Shown in pieces: positions 34,347 through 34,390 of a stretch of DNA of 34,390 nt (position 1 is the stretch's first letter; the number at the start of each line of letters is the position of its first letter). The notes under the pieces are model-generated. The model saw only the letters and a list, made by a program, of their open reading frames with translations. It was not told the origin of the DNA and ran no database searches. The position numbers were made by a program, and so were the translations under genes. Source of the DNA: Ruminococcus sp. (lineage in GTDB: Bacteria; Bacillota; Clostridia; Oscillospirales; Acutalibacteraceae); contig JAMPDR010000024.1 of the NCBI GenBank assembly GCA_023665555.1, positions 1-34,390 on the forward strand, given 5' to 3'.

Positions 34347-34390
34347 GGCGGCATAGCTCAGTTGGCTAGAGCATTCGGTTCATACCCGGA
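34347..34390 (+). tRNA. tRNA-Met (CAT), truncated by the window end
   Basis: 5' half of a tRNA: acceptor arm GGCGGCA, D arm GCTC/GAGC, anticodon stem TTCGG/CCGGA, loop TTCATAC with anticodon CAT. The G-starting acceptor fits elongator Met better than initiator. A tRNA-Ile with modified CAT cannot be excluded without the 3' half. Confidence 0.88.

Overview
The window looks like low-GC Gram-positive chromosome from the Clostridia, most likely an anaerobic gut member of the Ruminococcaceae/Oscillospiraceae. The reasons are the AT-rich sequence, strong AGGAGG-type ribosome sites, an ECF vitamin transporter, a TatD-linked radical SAM gene, FtsX-type ABC pairs and secreted Cys-rich Fn3 proteins. 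All assignments are read from sequence alone.

Region 1 (1-14,415, minus strand) is the most interesting part. One eight-gene block runs leftward: a secreted one-TM VWA protein, a giant tubulin-like GTPase (about 1,292 aa), a multi-TM VWA protein, a zinc-ribbon/4-TM protein, a HerA/VirB4-like ATPase, an LHH-type nuclease toxin, a SUKH-like immunity protein and a TNT-type NAD-glycohydrolase toxin. The ATPase gene overlaps the nuclease gene by 4 bp. Both toxins begin with a Ser/Asp/Glu-rich leader lacking Lys and Arg and have no known secretion signal. I read this as a candidate cell-envelope machine with its own toxin cargo, not matching T7SS, T6SS, Rhs/CDI or Tc systems. The left flank holds decayed DNA: a possible IS200/IS605 end, an Rhs/YD-repeat fragment and an unidentified broken frame.

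Region 2 (14,416-18,240) has a 1-kb gap without a clear gene, an unknown 195-aa protein behind a highly structured leader that hides a 21-codon upstream ORF, and a MarR/MATE drug-efflux operon with a textbook promoter and operator.

Region 3 (18,250-24,254) has a 1,141-aa secreted protein with about 21 His/Cys repeats plus Fn3 domains (minus strand), then a plus-strand vitamin operon (pyridoxamine kinase, ECF S component, TatD-linked radical SAM) followed by a promoter/pseudoknot/terminator unit that looks like a small RNA or orphan riboswitch.

Region 4 (24,255-34,390) has an ABC operon (two paralogous FtsX-like permeases, a MacB/LolD-type ATPase and an exported accessory protein) behind an unusual 67-nt hairpin and a TAAGAT-box array. 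Two paralogous secreted alpha/beta hydrolases follow, one with Cys in place of the nucleophilic Ser. The window ends in a truncated tRNA-Met(CAT) gene.
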